A stretch of 20,771 nt of DNA from Sutterellaceae bacterium (GTDB lineage: Bacteria; Pseudomonadota; Gammaproteobacteria; Burkholderiales; Burkholderiaceae_F): the NCBI GenBank assembly GCA_030531135.1, contig JAUNOJ010000004.1, positions 1 to 20,771 on the forward strand, read 5' to 3'. The notes below the pieces were generated by a model. The model worked only from the letters and a program-made list of their open reading frames with translations. It was not told the origin of the DNA and searched no databases. Positions 7,675-15,329 of this stretch are shown one piece after another. A program made the position numbers and the translations under genes. How positions within the stretch are numbered: the first letter of the stretch is position 1; each line of letters begins with the position of its first letter.

Positions 7675-8247
7675 ATGATCTCGCGCCGTACGCTTTGTGG
7701 AGCCATTGCCACCGTCCCCGTTTGGGCGACGGTGCCTGGTCTTGCGCGCGCCGCAGACAACGACATTGTCTTAATGCAGTCCGAAATCACCAAACACGCT
7801 TCGGGCTTTCAGCTGTCTGCAGTCTGGGAATTCGATCTGGCCAATACGCTCATTGAAAGTCTTCATCGCGGCATTGCACTGTATTTCGTCTGCAATTTTC
7901 GCTTACAAAGACAGCGTTGGTATTGGTTTGACAAAGATTTGTCCGACGTCGAACTCGTTCAGCGCATCAGCTTCAGTCCGCTGTCTCGCACCTATCGTCT
8001 GTCGCGCGGCGGCCTGTCGCAAACGTTCGATTCGCTGGATCAGGCACTTTCACTCGTCAAACACATCCGTGAGTGGCCTGTCATCGATTTGTCGTTCGAA
8101 AAAGATTTGGACGATTTGGATGCCGAAGTACGCATGCGTCTGGATGCAAGCCGTCTGCCCAAGCCGTTGCAAGTGACCATCGGCGGCAATTCGGATTGGA
8201 ACTTGGACAGCGACTGGCTTTCGGTCTCCTTGCCGCGCATCGAATAA
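7675..8247 (+). CDS. DUF4390 family exported protein
   Basis: Function unknown. The 190-residue product starts with an N-terminal signal sequence: Arg4-Arg5, a hydrophobic stretch and an alanine-rich cleavage region ending GLARA-ADND near residue 27. The mature part is a small domain with many aromatic residues, including FRLQRQRWYWFDKDLSD and a closing segment WNLDSDWLSVSLP. These fit DUF4390, which in Betaproteobacteria lies directly upstream of ntrY. It starts 7 bases after the rsmB stop. Its stop codon overlaps the ribosome site of ntrY, so the two are probably co-translated. A role in the periplasm near the NtrY sensor is inferred from context only. The SRRTL pattern is Tat-like, but a Sec route is equally possible. 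Confidence 0.85.
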   Translation: MISRRTLCGAIATVPVWATVPGLARAADNDIVLMQSEITKHASGFQLSAVWEFDLANTLIESLHRGIALYFVCNFRLQRQRWYWFDKDLSDVELVQRISFSPLSRTYRLSRGGLSQTFDSLDQALSLVKHIREWPVIDLSFEKDLDDLDAEVRMRLDASRLPKPLQVTIGGNSDWNLDSDWLSVSLPRIE

Positions 8248-8258
8248 GGTCTTTTCTC

Positions 8259-10442
8259 GTGTCCAAGTGGCTTCGAATTTCCTTTTATCTCATCGCCGTT
8301 GCCGGAGTGGCTCTTCTGATTGCCCTTGCCGCAGGCGGTGCAAATTCATCGGACTTTGAGCGTTATTTTCCGGTTTTGTTGATCGTCAACATTTTTGCAA
8401 CGCTCTCGCTTTTCATTTTTATCGTTGCCATCGTTTTTCGCATGGTCAAACGGCTGAAAAACGGCGTTTACGGCTCGCGCATGACGGCAACGCTTGCCTT
8501 GGTTTTGGCCGTTTCGGCCATTGTCCCCTGTCTGTTGATCTATCTGGTGTCGAGTCAATTTATCGGCCGCTCGATCGATTCTTGGTTCGATGTGCGAATT
8601 GAAGAGGCCCTTGACTCGGGCGTAGCGCTCTCGGGCGGCGTGATCGATCGGGAACAAAAAAGTTTGCGACAGGCCGCCTTGCGCATTGCATCCATTTTGA
8701 ACGTCACGTCCGACACCGACAAAACCCTTGCATTGGATCGTATGCGGGAAACGGCCGATGCGGCTTCGGCGATTGTCTTTTCCGAGGACGGCACGATTCA
8801 ACTCAGTTCTTTTTCACCGATGGCTCCCACCATCATCGATCGACCGACATTTTCGCAATTTACGAAAGCCACAGATGAAAACGGCATCTACCTTTTGGAA
8901 GGCGATCAAGCCGGAACAGAAGAACTTTTGCGCATTCGCGCCATTGTTCCCTTAGGCAGACTGACCAAACCGAAAACCTTCCTGCAGCTCACGCAATTTG
9001 TTCCCAAAGAGGTGGCCGAACACACGCAGGACCTGATTCAAGGCTACCGCAATTATCAGGAGTTGGTTTTAACGCGCGAGGCTTTGCGCAACATCTATAC
9101 GGTGACCCTGACCCTAACGATGGTGTTGGCGGTTTTGGTTGCTATTTCGGTGGCCTTGAGTTTTGCACGCTCGATTACGGCGCCGGTTTTGCAGTTGGCA
9201 GCCGGTACCAGAAAAGTAGCCGAGGGCGATTTACGCCCCATTAAGGAATTTGCCGGCAAAAGCGAAATCAATGCGCTCACGCGAAGCTTCAATTCGATGG
9301 TCGCGCAAATTGCCGATGCTCGCCAAATCGTTGAAAACCAACGCATCAATGCCGAGCATGCCAGAGCACAGCTCGAACGCATTTTGGAAAATCTGTCATC
9401 CGGCGTTTTGGTCACCGACAACCGTTTTACGGTCTTGATGTTCAATAGCGCCACCAACAGCATTTTGAAATTCAATGCCATCTCCGAAGGGAGCTCTCTG
9501 ATCGAAGCCAGCCCGGACTTGGCGCGTGCTTTGGACGAAGAAATTCAAGTGACGACAGACGATACCGACATTCGTTTCGAGCTTGAAGTGACCCGCCCGG
9601 ACTTAACCGCCCCCATTTCTCTTTATATCCGTGCAGCAAAGACCGATTTGGAAAAAGGAAGCGGTTGGGTCATCGTATTTGACGATATCTCCCCCGTTCT
9701 GGATGCACAGCGCGCCGTTGCCTGGGGCGAAGTGGCCCGACGCTTGGCTCATGAAATCAAAAATCCGCTCACGCCCATTCGTCTTGCCGCCGAACGATTG
9801 GAATTCAAACTTGCCGACAAACTCGACGAACACGATGCCGCGTTACTCAAGCGCACCAGCAACACCATCGTCACGCAGGTTGATGCGCTCAAACAAATGG
9901 TCAACGACTTCAGAGACTTTGCCAAATTGCCCACGGCAAGCCTCAAACCCGCAAATCTTGCCGACATCATTGCCGAAGCCGTTGAACTCTATGCCAGCGG
10001 CGGCACACACGTCGACATCAAGATCGATTCGGATTTGCCAATGATTTTGGCCGATTCGGCACAACTTAAACAGGTGTTGCACAACCTGATCGGCAACGCT
10101 ATCGATTCGACCGCCGAAGTCAAAAAACCGGAAATTTCTCTAAGCGTCGTAAAGGTTGCAAAAACTTCCGGCCTCGTCAGAACCGTACGCATGATTTTGG
10201 AAGACAACGGCCCCGGATTTACGCCGTCAATTCTGGCGCACGCATTTGAACCCTATGTTACGACCAAACCAACGGGAACCGGCTTGGGCTTGCCGATGGT
10301 CAAAAAAATTATTGAAGAGCATCACGCCAAGATTACGTTATCGAACAAAACGGATATGCACGACAACGTATTGGGCGCGCGCGTGGTGGTTATTTTCCCG
10401 GTTCCGTCCTCATTGTCGGATGAAGCTGGATCGGAAAGCTGA
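8259..10442 (+). CDS. ntrY: NtrY-like membrane sensor histidine kinase
   Basis: Membrane histidine kinase expected to phosphorylate NtrX. The 727-residue product has TM helices near 5-25, 37-60 and 75-98, a periplasmic region to about 278, a fourth TM helix near 279-303, HAMP to about 360, and PAS near 372-470. The kinase core has the H box RRLAHEIKNPLTPIRLAAER with His498, the NtrY-type segment MVNDFRDFAKLP, the N box with Asn613, the D box ILEDNGPGF and the G2 box GTGLGL at 673-678. All catalytic motifs are intact. The GTG start at 8259 has TAAGG nine bases upstream, which overlaps the DUF4390 stop. The frame stays open further upstream, but that part is a shadow of the DUF4390 gene. NtrY is linked in other bacteria to nitrogen or redox sensing; the signal here is unknown. 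Confidence 0.93.
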   Translation: MSKWLRISFYLIAVAGVALLIALAAGGANSSDFERYFPVLLIVNIFATLSLFIFIVAIVFRMVKRLKNGVYGSRMTATLALVLAVSAIVPCLLIYLVSSQFIGRSIDSWFDVRIEEALDSGVALSGGVIDREQKSLRQAALRIASILNVTSDTDKTLALDRMRETADAASAIVFSEDGTIQLSSFSPMAPTIIDRPTFSQFTKATDENGIYLLEGDQAGTEELLRIRAIVPLGRLTKPKTFLQLTQFVPKEVAEHTQDLIQGYRNYQELVLTREALRNIYTVTLTLTMVLAVLVAISVALSFARSITAPVLQLAAGTRKVAEGDLRPIKEFAGKSEINALTRSFNSMVAQIADARQIVENQRINAEHARAQLERILENLSSGVLVTDNRFTVLMFNSATNSILKFNAISEGSSLIEASPDLARALDEEIQVTTDDTDIRFELEVTRPDLTAPISLYIRAAKTDLEKGSGWVIVFDDISPVLDAQRAVAWGEVARRLAHEIKNPLTPIRLAAERLEFKLADKLDEHDAALLKRTSNTIVTQVDALKQMVNDFRDFAKLPTASLKPANLADIIAEAVELYASGGTHVDIKIDSDLPMILADSAQLKQVLHNLIGNAIDSTAEVKKPEISLSVVKVAKTSGLVRTVRMILEDNGPGFTPSILAHAFEPYVTTKPTGTGLGLPMVKKIIEEHHAKITLSNKTDMHDNVLGARVVVIFPVPSSLSDEAGSES

Positions 10443-10449
10443 TTTAGAA

Positions 10450-10493
10450 AGTGTCGAATTGAAAAAAGTCTTTTTGCAATTATTGGCGACACT
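10450..10493 (+). other. Long imperfect hairpin just after the ntrY stop
   Basis: AGTGTCG (10450-10456) pairs perfectly with CGACACT (10487-10493). Inside it AATTG (10457-10461) can pair with CAATT (10477-10481), and a run of A (10462-10466) with a run of T (10471-10475), leaving small bulges. The T run lies inside the hairpin, not after it, so this is not a standard terminator. It may protect the 3' end of ntrY mRNA or mark a processing site. Confidence 0.45.
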
Positions 10494-10500
10494 CTCGAAA

Positions 10501-10529
10501 TTGCTTAATATTAAGGGTATGTCTCTAAT
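10501..10529 (+). promoter_or_regulatory. Candidate ntrX promoter with palindrome in its spacer
   Basis: TCTAAT (10524-10529) matches the -10 consensus at five of six positions. TTGCTT (10501-10506), 17 bases upstream, is a weak -35 box. A perfect 12-base palindrome, CTTAATATTAAG (10504-10515), covers the end of the -35 box and half the spacer, a location typical of a repressor operator. The predicted RNA would start near 10536. This would let ntrX, and perhaps trkA-trkH, be expressed apart from ntrY. Confidence 0.38.
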
Positions 10530-10538
10530 TCAGGGAAA

Positions 10539-10568
10539 GTAGACCCATTCTTTTCAAAGTCTACGGGT
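10539..10568 (+). other. Hairpin with alternative pairing in the ntrX leader
   Basis: GTAGAC (10539-10544) pairs perfectly with GTCTAC (10559-10564). An overlapping option pairs ACCC (10543-10546) with GGGT (10565-10568). The two pairings exclude each other. The structure ends six bases before the AGGA ribosome-site candidate of ntrX at 10574-10577. It could adjust ntrX translation; this is inference. Confidence 0.35.
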
Positions 10569-10590
10569 AATAAAGGATAGTTGAGCAGAT

Positions 10591-11340
10591 ATGGCAAAGA
10601 TTTTAGTAGTCGATGACGAAGTCGGAATTCGCGAGCTTCTCTCGGATATTCTCTCCGATGAGGGCTATACGGTTGTGTCTGCAGAAAACGCCGAGGCCGC
10701 TCGCGTTTTCATGGCCAAAGAAGAATTCGACCTGGTGATGCTCGATATCTGGATGCCCGACACCGACGGCATCTCGTTACTCAAAGAATGGGGTAGCAAA
10801 AAAATGTTGCGTTGTCCCGTAGTGATGATGAGCGGACACGGTTCCATTGAAACGGCCATCGAAGCCACCAAGTTCGGTGCTTTAGACTACTTGGAAAAAC
10901 CGATTCCGATGCAACGTCTATTGCAGTGCGTACGTCATGCTTTGGAAGTGCGCCAGCGCATCGTTTCTCTTGCCAAGATCAATCTGAACGCAACCCCCGA
11001 GCCGCGCGCATTACCCGACCCTTTACCCGCTCCGAAATCAGCAGAACTGCCCAAGTACAAAATTGAAGATACGGGCATTGTCGTTGACTTCAGCAAAACT
11101 TTGCGAGAAGTTCGAGAATCGGTCGAAAAGGCTTATTTGCTCTGTCTAATGCAACGTGAAAATTGCCAGATGACGCGTGTGGCAAAACATGCCGGCCTTG
11201 AACGCACACATCTGTATCGCAAACTCAAGAGTTTGAATATGGAAATTCCGCGCACCGCCAACGTTACCCGCACGACTCCGGAAGTCTTGGACAAACAGAC
11301 ATTGCTCAGTGAAGGCCCTGACGATTTGGATTCGCTCTAA
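10591..11340 (+). CDS. ntrX: NtrX-like response regulator lacking the AAA+ domain
   Basis: DNA-binding partner of NtrY. The 249-residue product has an N-terminal receiver domain with acidic residues Asp8 and Asp9, phosphoacceptor Asp52 in MLDIWMPDTDG, and Lys103 in LEKPIP. A proline-rich linker (about 130-155) leads to a Fis-type helix-turn-helix with MTRVAKHAGLERTHLYRKLKSLN near 198-220. NtrX of alphaproteobacteria has a sigma54-interaction AAA+ domain between these parts; here it is absent, as in other betaproteobacterial NtrX-like proteins. It therefore probably acts with sigma70 RNA polymerase. It is separated from ntrY by 148 bases with a candidate promoter. It precedes trkA, but regulation of trk genes is not shown. 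Confidence 0.92.
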   Translation: MAKILVVDDEVGIRELLSDILSDEGYTVVSAENAEAARVFMAKEEFDLVMLDIWMPDTDGISLLKEWGSKKMLRCPVVMMSGHGSIETAIEATKFGALDYLEKPIPMQRLLQCVRHALEVRQRIVSLAKINLNATPEPRALPDPLPAPKSAELPKYKIEDTGIVVDFSKTLREVRESVEKAYLLCLMQRENCQMTRVAKHAGLERTHLYRKLKSLNMEIPRTANVTRTTPEVLDKQTLLSEGPDDLDSL

Positions 11341-11385
11341 GTCATATCGAGCTCGTCGGTTTTGCAGGTAAAATGTTTCTCAGTC

Positions 11386-11410
11386 GCTATGCTCAAGTTT
11401 CGAGCATGGC
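11386..11410 (+). other. Hairpin in the ntrX-trkA gap
   Basis: GCTATGCTC (11386-11394) pairs with GAGCATGGC (11402-11410) over nine positions including one G-T (G-U) wobble, with a 7-base loop. No T run follows, so it is not a terminator. A second small pairing, GTGCA with TGCAC, lies further down toward trkA. The 125-base gap holds no other gene. The hairpin lies inside the upstream in-frame extension of trkA, which argues that this stretch is leader rather than coding. Confidence 0.42.
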
Positions 11411-11465
11411 GCTTTTGCGTGCATATTTTGCCGTGCACCGACAACTCTTGAATACTGTTCACTCT

Positions 11466-12875
11466 ATGCAAATTCTCATTATCGGAGCGGGCCGAATCGG
11501 CAATGCCGTTGCCGAAGCTCTTGTGGACGAAGCCAACGACATCACCGTCGTCGACTTGGATCGTACGCGAGTCGACGCACTGCAATCCCGACTCGATCTG
11601 CGCGGCATAGTCGGTAACGCCACTTCTCCGGAAGTTCTTCAAAGTGCCGGAGCGGCCGATGCGGACATGATTTTGGCCGTGACGGCAAATGATGAAACCA
11701 ATATGGCCGTGTGCCTATTGGCTTCGCGCCTTTTTAACATTCCAACGCGCATTGCTCGTGTTCGCAACAGCGAATTGCGCAGTTATCCTCGACTTTTGGC
11801 CGAAGAAGGCTTTCAAATCACCAGTGCCATTTGGCCCGAACAAACGCTCACGGAATCGCTTTTGCGCTTAATCGAATTTCCCGAAACGTTGCAGATTTTG
11901 GATTTTGCCGAAGGTAAAGCTTCGTTGTTTTGCGTGCGTGCTGCTGCAGGCAGTCCCTTGGTCGGGCGCCCCATTCGCGATTTAGCCGTACATCTGCCTA
12001 AAGTGCCGGCAAGAATCGTCTCGGTATTTCGTCGCAATCGTCGACTCGACTTATCGTCTGACACTGTTATCGAAAGCGGCGACGAAGTAATCGCGCTGTC
12101 GTCCGGACGCAATGTCAAACGCGTTATCAGCGAATTGCGCCATCACGAAGAGCGCATCCGCAATATCATTATCGGCGGAAATCAAGTGCTCGGCATTCAG
12201 CTTGCGCAAGCACTCAACGGCCCCGACGGGCGCAAAGGCTATCACATCAACATCATTGATCCGAACCGAGCCCTGTCCAAATCTCTGGCCGCGCACCGAC
12301 CGACAGATACTGAGTTTTTCGAAGGAGCCATTACCGATGAAGAAATGTTGGAAACGACCGGTATTGCCCAATGCGATCTCTACATCTCCTTAAGTTCGCA
12401 CGACGAAACCAATATCATGGGAGCTCTGCTCGCAAAAAAACTCGGTGCCAGACGCGTAATTGCTCTGACGGATAACGCCACTTTCAGCGATCTGATGCAA
12501 GGAACGCAAATCGATATCACCGTTTCCAAAACGCAAGCCTGCTTAAACGAATTGCTGCGCCACGTTCGACGCGGCGACGTCGTCAGCGCTCACAGTCTCA
12601 GACGCGGCGTGGCCGAAGCTTTGGAAATCGTGGCGCACGGCAATGCCAAAAGTTCGCGCGTGGTGGGAAAACTCATCAAAGATATCGATTTGCCAGAAGG
12701 CGCGACGATTGCCGCGCTGGTTCGAGAGAACCCCGATAATGACGACTTTCAGTTGTTGGTGGCTGCGGGTGACCTGACGATTGTTGCAGAAGATCGCGTC
12801 ATCGTATTTGTGCCGAGCAAGCGCATGATTCCTCAAATCGAAAAACTCTTTGCCGTTGATGTGGGCTTTTTCTAA
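11466..12875 (+). CDS. trkA: Trk potassium uptake regulatory subunit TrkA
   Basis: Cytosolic nucleotide-binding ring protein that gates the TrkH potassium channel. The 469-residue product has two repeated halves, each an NAD-binding RCK domain followed by a TrkA-C domain. The first Rossmann motif is IIGAGRIGNAVAEAL near 5-19. The second, IIIGGNQVLGIQLAQAL, starts near 233 and is less canonical. Both halves contain an SHDETN or NDETN segment typical of the family. The length matches E. coli TrkA (458). The ATG at 11466 was chosen because the Rossmann strand begins directly after it. An in-frame ATG at 11373 with AGG upstream would add 31 residues unlike the family start. It is followed 17 bases later by trkH. 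Confidence 0.96.
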   Translation: MQILIIGAGRIGNAVAEALVDEANDITVVDLDRTRVDALQSRLDLRGIVGNATSPEVLQSAGAADADMILAVTANDETNMAVCLLASRLFNIPTRIARVRNSELRSYPRLLAEEGFQITSAIWPEQTLTESLLRLIEFPETLQILDFAEGKASLFCVRAAAGSPLVGRPIRDLAVHLPKVPARIVSVFRRNRRLDLSSDTVIESGDEVIALSSGRNVKRVISELRHHEERIRNIIIGGNQVLGIQLAQALNGPDGRKGYHINIIDPNRALSKSLAAHRPTDTEFFEGAITDEEMLETTGIAQCDLYISLSSHDETNIMGALLAKKLGARRVIALTDNATFSDLMQGTQIDITVSKTQACLNELLRHVRRGDVVSAHSLRRGVAEALEIVAHGNAKSSRVVGKLIKDIDLPEGATIAALVRENPDNDDFQLLVAAGDLTIVAEDRVIVFVPSKRMIPQIEKLFAVDVGFF

Positions 12876-12892
12876 GAATTGGGAACAAAGCC

Positions 12893-14365
12893 ATGTTTCG
12901 CTCGTTACGCTACAGCTTATTTCCTGTTTTAAACATCACGGCACCGGTTCTCATTGCGTTTGCATTTATTTTGCTGATACCGTGCCTGGTCTCCTTTCTT
13001 TATGCCGACGGCGCGCAAGGCGGCTTTGAGATTGCGTCACTGTCGTGTTTGCTCACCGGTTCGGCACTACACTTGTTAACCTTTAGGGACAAGCGCGAAC
13101 TGTTGCCGCGAGACGGTTTTTTGCTCGCTACAATCATTTGGGTCACGATTCCGATTTTTGCCAGTATTCCGCTGTATCTGGAAATCGACGGTCTTTCCTA
13201 CACCTTGGCGTTTTTCGAAGCCATGAGCGGCACGACAACGACCTGTGCCACTGCTTTGGCCGGTCTTGACATGTTGCCGGCCTCGCTCAACTTTTGGCGA
13301 TGCTTTTTAAGCTGGCTCGGCGGCATGGGAATTTTGGTTTTGGCTGTGGCCATTTTGCCGTTATTGGGTGTGGGCGGCTCACAAATTTTCAAGGCCGAAA
13401 GCTCCGGTCCCATGAAAGAATCCAGATTGACACCCAGAATTGCCGATACGGCTAAGGGACTGTGGTCGATTTATGTGGCTTTAAGTATTGCTTGCGCCTT
13501 TGCGTTTAAGTTTGCCGGCATGAATACATTCGACAGCATTCTCCATGCTTTTTCCACAGTCAGCCTCGGCGGTTTTTCGTCTCACGATGCCAGTTTCGGC
13601 TATTGGAACAATCCCTCCATTGAAATCACCGCCATCATTTTCATGTTGTTATGCGGCATGAGTTTTTCACTGCATTTTGTCGCATGGAAACACCGATCCC
13701 CGTTAGCTTACTTCAAAAATCCGGAATGCTTGGCATGGTTGGCAATCTCACTTGTTATCACCTTGACGGTAGCCGCCATCCTTTACTTCAACGGAAACTA
13801 CACCGACCCACTCACCGCCGTTCGGGTTGCAGCATTCAATGTCGTGAGCACCATTTCCACTTCAGGCTTTGCCACAGAAGATTTCAACCTCTGGCCGGCC
13901 GCAGCCTCCATTTTGATGTTTATCGGCGCATGTTTTGCCACATGCGGCGGCAGCACGGGTGGCGGCATGAAAATGATGCGCGCAATCATTTTAGTTAAAC
14001 AAGCTTCTCGTCAATTTGCACTGACTTTGCATCCCAAGGCCGTGTTACCGGTGACGATTGCCGGAGGTGTGATTGAAAGTTCTGTCGTCTTTTCCGCCCT
14101 ATCTTTTATGCTTTTATGGACAGTTTGTTCGATCGCCGCCACCTGGTTGCTAATGGTGACGGGGCTTGACCTGACTACGGCAATATCGGCTGCCATTGCT
14201 TGCATTACCAACTTGGGACCAGGTCTGGGTGCCGTCGGTCCCTATTCAAACTTTTCGGTATTAAGCGACACGCAACTGTGGCTTTGCTCCTTTTTGATGT
14301 TGATCGGGCGATTGGAGCTTGTGACCGTCTTCGTGCTGTTTACGCGCACGTTCTGGCGTTTCTGA
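12893..14365 (+). CDS. trkH: Trk potassium transporter membrane subunit TrkH
   Basis: Inner-membrane potassium channel-like importer working with TrkA. The 490-residue product is strongly hydrophobic throughout and shows the four pore-loop repeats of the superfamily: SGTTTTCATAL, FSTVSLGGFSSHD, ISTSGFATED and ITNLGPGLGAVGP. The LGGMGILVLAVAILPLLGVGGSQ segment and the GGSTGGGMKMMR loop near 355 are characteristic. In the first pore loop Cys118 (codon at 13244-13246) stands where E. coli TrkH has glycine in TTTGAT; the other three loops keep glycine. The ATG follows trkA by 17 bases with a weak GGGAA ribosome site. It ends 9 bases from the convergent DUF1840 gene without a visible terminator. 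Confidence 0.95.
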   Translation: MFRSLRYSLFPVLNITAPVLIAFAFILLIPCLVSFLYADGAQGGFEIASLSCLLTGSALHLLTFRDKRELLPRDGFLLATIIWVTIPIFASIPLYLEIDGLSYTLAFFEAMSGTTTTCATALAGLDMLPASLNFWRCFLSWLGGMGILVLAVAILPLLGVGGSQIFKAESSGPMKESRLTPRIADTAKGLWSIYVALSIACAFAFKFAGMNTFDSILHAFSTVSLGGFSSHDASFGYWNNPSIEITAIIFMLLCGMSFSLHFVAWKHRSPLAYFKNPECLAWLAISLVITLTVAAILYFNGNYTDPLTAVRVAAFNVVSTISTSGFATEDFNLWPAAASILMFIGACFATCGGSTGGGMKMMRAIILVKQASRQFALTLHPKAVLPVTIAGGVIESSVVFSALSFMLLWTVCSIAATWLLMVTGLDLTTAISAAIACITNLGPGLGAVGPYSNFSVLSDTQLWLCSFLMLIGRLELVTVFVLFTRTFWRF

Positions 14366-14374
14366 TACAACGGT

Positions 14375-14746
14375 TTACGGCACGCCCCACCACAGCTTCA
14401 CGTCCTTTTTCTTGGCGGCTTTCATCATTTCCAAGAACGGATAGACGCGCATACAGAAACTGATGCGTTCGCGTGCTTTTTTCTCTTCGTCTTCTTCGGC
14501 AAAAGTTTGAAAAACTGTTTTGCCCTTCAAGTCCTCTTCGTGTTCTTTTTGCTTGATTTCTGCCATCACGGCCTTTTCGCGTGCAATCTCGGCTTCGATT
14601 TTTTCGATGGCCGCATCCAAGTCTTCAGGCAACAGGCAACCCGAGTCGTTGTAGGTGCGCCCCAAGACTTCGCAAATACGCTTAAACGTATCCGACATCA
14701 TGATAAATCCGCCGGCCGCCGGGCTGCGAAACTCTAAAACTGCCAT
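14375..14746 (-). CDS. DUF1840 family protein
   Basis: Small cytosolic protein of unknown function, 123 residues, resembling DUF1840, a family seen mainly in Betaproteobacteria. The start MAVLEFRSPAAGGFIMMSD matches the family's beginning. A low-complexity Lys/Glu-rich central stretch, likely helical or coiled coil (LDAAIEKIEAEIAREKAVMAEIKQKEHEE), follows. The C terminus has RISFCMRVYPFLEMMKAAKKKDVKLWWGVP. The ATG at 14746 has AAGGGGA six bases upstream. The open frame continues to 14920, but that upstream part has no good ribosome site and does not resemble the family, so it was excluded. It is divergent from the PTS genes and convergent with trkH. Confidence 0.86.
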   Translation of the reverse strand: MAVLEFRSPAAGGFIMMSDTFKRICEVLGRTYNDSGCLLPEDLDAAIEKIEAEIAREKAVMAEIKQKEHEEDLKGKTVFQTFAEEDEEKKARERISFCMRVYPFLEMMKAAKKKDVKLWWGVP

Positions 14747-14873
14747 AAAAATCCCCTTCGAATCTTCTTTTTGAACGATCTTACCTAAAAAGTTTACTGC
14801 ATCTAAGCCGACAGGAATGCGACAAAATCCTGCGCCGTTTCCCCGGCTCATGTAGACTTCGGAAAGTTCCAAC

Positions 14874-14888
14874 AAGCAAAGGTTGCTT
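14874..14888 (+). other. Small perfect hairpin before the EIIA start
   Basis: AAGCAA (14874-14879) and TTGCTT (14883-14888) are perfect inverted arms around a 3-base AGG loop, 12 bases upstream of the GTG start of the EIIA gene. The only ribosome-site-like bases (AAAGG) fall in and beside the loop, at an unusually long distance from the GTG. The rest of the divergent gap (14747-14900) shows no convincing promoter by eye. Confidence 0.35.
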
Positions 14889-14900
14889 AACCATTTATCC

Positions 14901-15299
14901 GTGTCCAAATCTATCTTCATTATCGCTCATGCCCCCTTGGCCAGTGCGTTGAAAAATTGCGCGATGCACGTTTACTCGTGCGACGAGCGTGTGCGCGAGC
15001 GTATTGTGGCCATCGATGTGGCGCCCGATGACGATATCGACCAAATCTCCCAAGGTGTGGCCGAACGTATGCGTGCCAACCCCGATAAACAGACTTTGAT
15101 TCTGACCGACTTGGTGGGCGCGACGCCCTCCAACATTGCCGAATCGTTTGTCAGCACGCCCGGCGTCGTCGTTGCAACCGGAATTAATCTCCCGATGGTA
15201 CTCACGGCCGTATGCCACCGCGACGAACCCTTTGACGAACTGGTTGATTTGGTTATGAAAGCCGGCCGAGAAAGTATTTCTCGCATTCCGGCGGCTTGA
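14901..15299 (+). CDS. PTS EIIA component, mannose-type
   Basis: Phosphate-accepting EIIA domain of the mannose PTS family, expected to receive phosphate from HPr. The 132-residue product is a single domain without EIIB. The start SKSIFIIAHAPLASALKNCAMHVYS carries the phosphorylated histidine His10. The switch-like segment LILTDLVGATPSNIA near 70-84 and GINLPMVLTAV near 94-104 are typical. The GTG at 14901 places His10 exactly as in ManX-type proteins. A TTG at 14883 is an in-frame alternative. It is followed by HPr and EI genes and no permease, so it most likely serves signalling rather than sugar uptake. Confidence 0.92.
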   Translation: MSKSIFIIAHAPLASALKNCAMHVYSCDERVRERIVAIDVAPDDDIDQISQGVAERMRANPDKQTLILTDLVGATPSNIAESFVSTPGVVVATGINLPMVLTAVCHRDEPFDELVDLVMKAGRESISRIPAA

Positions 15300-15329
15300 G
15301 TCCTTTGCCCATTACAAACTTCGACAGTC

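Noticed and set aside
8073..8258. N-terminal extension of the ntrY frame
   Set aside because: It lies entirely over the DUF4390 coding sequence in another frame. The GTG at 8259 has a good ribosome site and begins directly at the first membrane helix.
14747..14920. 58-residue N-terminal extension of the DUF1840 frame
   Set aside because: The ATG at 14746 has a strong ribosome site at good spacing and matches the family start. The extension overlaps the divergent EIIA start region and has no ribosome site.
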